Below are positions 7,401 to 8,534 of a DNA stretch of 8,534 nt, piece by piece; positions within the stretch are counted from its first letter, which is position 1, and every line of letters starts with the position of its first letter. Made by a program: the position numbers and the translations under genes. The notes under the pieces are model-generated. The model ran no database searches and was not told the DNA's origin. It saw only the letters and a list, made by a program, of their open reading frames with translations. This DNA is from CAYYGL01 sp964471235 (lineage in GTDB: Bacteria; Calditrichota; Calditrichia; RBG-13-44-9; J075). Location of the stretch: assembly GCA_964471235.1 (NCBI GenBank), contig CAYYGL010000206.1:1-8534 (forward strand), in the 5' to 3' direction.

Positions 7401-7962
7401 TGCCGGATAATTGCAGATTCAGCCCGGAGTTGAGGGTGAGGTCCTGATTGCTGCCAATTTGAATCCCCCGTACAATACTGCCGCTTTTTTGTAACCGGCT
7501 CTGGTATTGATCAATCTCCTGCATAAATTTGGACTGTACTTCCCGGGCTGCTATACTGCTATCGCCATTCAGGGAATCATTTTGGGGAATGGCGGTTAAT
7601 TCCCGGTGAAAATATTCGCTGATTAATGGGAAGGGATATCTTCGGTAGATGATGCGCACCGTATCCACCCCGGGAAATTTGCGGAAAAGTTGTACGCTTC
7701 CCTGGCGGTAATCTATTTTGTAATGAATGTTGCGGAGCAATTGGAAAGATTTAAGATGCAATCGCTCACTGGAGGGAATCAGGAACCGGTGGGGAAGCTG
7801 AAACGGCTGGAGGAGGGAATCCTGCGGCACAAAGATCGTATCCGGCTTTACATCCAGGAGCACTTTTGGCAACCGGCTCTCCTGGGCAACAAGAGCAGCA
7901 GGTATCCCCAGGAGAAGGATAATTCCAGTGAGAAATGTAAAAAGTTGTTTATTTGTTTTCAC
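4408..7962 (-). CDS. Large outer-membrane beta-barrel protein with GxGxY repeats
   Basis: About 1184 residues, with a signal peptide at the start (MKTNKQLF, hydrophobic FLTGIILLLGIPAALVA, then QESR). No enzyme domain is recognised. Residues about 165-240 hold a region with TPIQPEGNTQNLREVDKVF (204-222), of a type I associate with large FCB surface proteins. Residues about 312-357 (VYVNGKLQLRGENNDY, then FTNKRLITSEDRIEVDFEY) look like a beta-rich surface or plug domain. Residues 431-496 carry four copies of V-x-x-G-x-G-x-Y: VEPGAGTY, VGKGQGNY, VGRGKGDY, VGPGKGEY. From about 500 to the end, alternating aromatic and polar strands suggest a large barrel, closing with a C-terminal FF. GTG at 7962 gives the best signal peptide, with CAGG six bases upstream; TTG at 7977 would add five residues. 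It lies directly upstream of the Omp85 gene, which may assemble it or act with it. It could belong to a SprA-like or other large barrel family, but it is far shorter than typical SprA. Confidence 0.75.
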   Translation of the reverse strand: MKTNKQLFTFLTGIILLLGIPAALVAQESRLPKVLLDVKPDTIFVPQDSLLQPFQLPHRFLIPSSERLHLKSFQLLRNIHYKIDYRQGSVQLFRKFPGVDTVRIIYRRYPFPLISEYFHRELTAIPQNDSLNGDSSIAAREVQSKFMQEIDQYQSRLQKSGSIVRGIQIGSNQDLTLNSGLNLQLSGNITPDVNIVAALTDESTPIQPEGNTQNLREVDKVFVKINSPYIGGTLGDFNIRYQQTLFGNLQRKLQGITLENSLKNAHQQLTFGTTRGFFHTNRFLAQEGNQGPYQLTGRNGEREIIVLAGTERVYVNGKLQLRGENNDYIIDYSQAQITFTNKRLITSEDRIEVDFEYTSSFQRYGRNFLGFSSTAQRISKRLDYDIRLFREWDDTNNLLEDNAPLTGAEQSALRTAGDDPLKAVVSGARQVEPGAGTYVKADTLLSDGNSYSFFRFVGKGQGNYLVRFTGVGRGKGDYLRQRLGVFRYVGPGKGEYLPVKLVPLAGDKRFVDMGLGLQVLRNWHIKGEAAVSESDRNVFSPVDDNDNQGVAVQFSSALIDSALRIGGMNIGRVNLTGRWTRQDSAFAPLDRPLQPEYAYKWNFAQQNLTNEENALEANLLYDPAKFLRFSGNWGSLKKGNGISSQRQVAQLQLARTVLPNVSLRYENVDSRTTLTRSDWTRRNIGIARTIWKLTPRYEYKTEDRAVESFLRNQLTGFVFTENHVGLDMHHFLGVDWKMDLQFRQDYLYNPRQFHQKLKQAFSRTYLLGGELLPEGTLRGRFSFAFRKKDYSRFFEQLPADSVPIYQPDAQFQDTTWRDRQSNLANLELSYRNKSGVINSRWDYKVSSELQALREKVYLNVGENRGNFRFDSTLNEYVPDPLGNFILVLLQTGDFQSVTNLESGWQFQYRPRSSREKAGFWKALANKISNLTYIKIEEESRLNDIKDIYLLNLSKFHNVNTSLRSVYTINEDLYYNERNPEWGILLRSRYRDILSNQFLDAENNESRIIWERFFQARKRFLGRKINLTGEYKNTLNKRWVAASPSRNQNIMSQVISSGVTFRPNFRWQFQLDVERGIEKDRNSNSLLQVNFWDVKPEIVYALRGKARATANLSYLQVREVNNPFQRPIPFDMGKGKKPGNSWQWNVRFEYFISGNITINATYNGRKDAGTLRTIHLGKAEVRAFF

Positions 7963-8092
7963 GCTTTGCCTGAACAATTTCGACTCACAGTGGTAGCAAA
8001 ATCTTTCCCGGCTGACCTCCTGAATTTGGGTTGAACGGAAAACAAGTTAAAAGACTATAAATTTAGGGGGTAACGAAGGGGGAAACAATGTA

Positions 8093-8115
8093 AAAGTGAT
8101 GTATATCATCACTTT
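8093..8115. repeat. Perfect 9-bp inverted repeat between minus-strand genes
   Basis: AAAGTGATG at 8093-8101 and CATCACTTT at 8107-8115 are perfect inverted repeats around TATAT. The site is 25 bases beyond the stop of the 128-residue membrane protein and about 130 bases before the large barrel gene, both read on the minus strand. On that strand the hairpin ends in CTTTTACATTGTTT, so it could be a weak terminator of the membrane-protein gene. Its compact symmetry would equally suit a dimeric repressor's operator ahead of the barrel gene. I see no good -35/-10 pair near it; a TATAGT on the minus strand (8059-8054) lacks a -35 partner. Confidence 0.5.
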
Positions 8116-8140
8116 GAACAGCTTACTATGGAGAATTATA

Positions 8141-8527
8141 TCAGAAAAAACTCAGAATTTCTCTTATTGGAATATGTGGAAATATTAAAAGAGTGGGTTT
8201 TAGGAGATTTAAATAAAGATAGAGAACAACAACGGTACTAAGCCCACCAGTAACTAAAATAAGAGCATATTTGGTCGGATAAGGTTTTTTATCCTTGGTT
8301 AGCAAAACATATTTTTTATAAAGGCCAAGAAAAAGACCACCCCCAACCACTGTGAAGACAATCCCCATATATAAGTAGGGCAAAAACGGAATGTAGTTCA
8401 AAATATTAAACGTAATACCTGTATAAGAAAGTTGAAAAAAATATTGCCAGAGTGTTGGAATCAAAAGAATCGCCAGGATTGTAAAAAAACCGATATAACT
8501 TTTTTTTATAATCCCCAAAATTGCCAT
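8141..8527 (-). CDS. Small multi-pass membrane protein, family not recognised (possibly 5'-partial)
   Basis: A 128-residue hydrophobic protein with about three membrane segments: residues 11-31 (SYIGFFTILAILLIPTLWQYF), about 45-70 (YLYMGIVFTVVGGGLFLGLY) and about 88-109 (ALILVTGGLSTVVVLYLYLN). The loop KDKKPYPTK between the last two is basic and probably cytoplasmic. No conserved motif or family is recognised. The ATG at 8527 is only seven bases from the window edge, so its ribosome binding site cannot be judged and the gene may begin further upstream. It ends in TGA at 8143-8141. Base composition is clearly more AT-rich than the neighbouring barrel gene, and the product lacks the signal-peptide and barrel pattern of its neighbours, so a functional link with them is not shown. 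Confidence 0.6.
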   Translation of the reverse strand: MAILGIIKKSYIGFFTILAILLIPTLWQYFFQLSYTGITFNILNYIPFLPYLYMGIVFTVVGGGLFLGLYKKYVLLTKDKKPYPTKYALILVTGGLSTVVVLYLYLNLLKPTLLIFPHIPIREILSFF

Positions 8528-8534
8528 GAGGATA

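Noticed and set aside
1577..8527. Genome-wide reassignment of TGA to an amino acid
   Set aside because: The Omp85 gene ends at TGA (2487-2485) exactly at the expected C-terminal Phe, and the 128-residue membrane protein also ends in TGA, so TGA acts as a normal stop here.
1..8534. CRISPR array, tRNA, rRNA or insertion sequence
   Set aside because: No regularly spaced direct repeats, no cloverleaf with a CCA-type end, no rRNA-like stretch and no transposase were seen on either strand.

Overview
The window looks like a chromosomal segment from a Gram-negative member of the FCB group (Ignavibacteriota, Calditrichota or KSB1-like). The main evidence is a secreted protein whose C-terminus carries the NYPNPFNPSTT and 'WDGRDNNG..VATGVYIYRI' signature of the Por/type IX (T9SS type A) sorting domain. 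Two large outer-membrane beta-barrel proteins ending in Phe and a lipoprotein with a clear lipobox agree with this. The central genes are moderately GC-rich, while both flanks are visibly AT-rich.

Layout. Positions 1-150 hold no secure gene. Positions 151-347 form a compact stand-alone transcription unit: a near-consensus sigma70 promoter, a short structured transcript with a possible 33-codon ORF, and a perfect intrinsic terminator. Positions 350-545 hold short inverted and direct repeats. A secreted T9SS-CTD protein lies on + at 558-1475, followed by two hairpins. Convergent to it on the minus strand, in gene order, are a 128-residue membrane protein (8527-8141, possibly cut by the window edge), a large outer-membrane beta-barrel protein of about 1184 residues (7962-4408), a POTRA/BamA-TamA-type barrel (4299-2485), a very doubtful 28-codon ORF (2402-2316), and a DUF3179-family lipoprotein (2278-1577).

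Main result. The DUF3179 lipoprotein is interrupted by one in-frame TGA (1861-1859), with no frameshift. That TGA falls exactly on the first cysteine of the family's conserved Y-C-P-L motif (reading ..VAVAY-TGA-PLV..), and family-conserved sequence continues for 93 codons to a TAA. Hairpins resembling a bacterial SECIS lie directly downstream of the TGA. TGA also ends at least one gene here at its natural C-terminus. The best reading is therefore a selenocysteine-containing DUF3179 lipoprotein, Sec140; a recent nonsense mutation is the main alternative.

How the genes may work together. The large barrel protein and the BamA/TamA-like protein are adjacent and codirectional, both have signal peptides and both end in a barrel-type C-terminal Phe, so they may form an outer-membrane assembly or transport pair. 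The DUF3179 lipoprotein lies downstream on the same strand and may be co-transcribed. The T9SS-CTD protein is a likely cell-surface or secreted cargo and has its own ribosome binding site and terminator.
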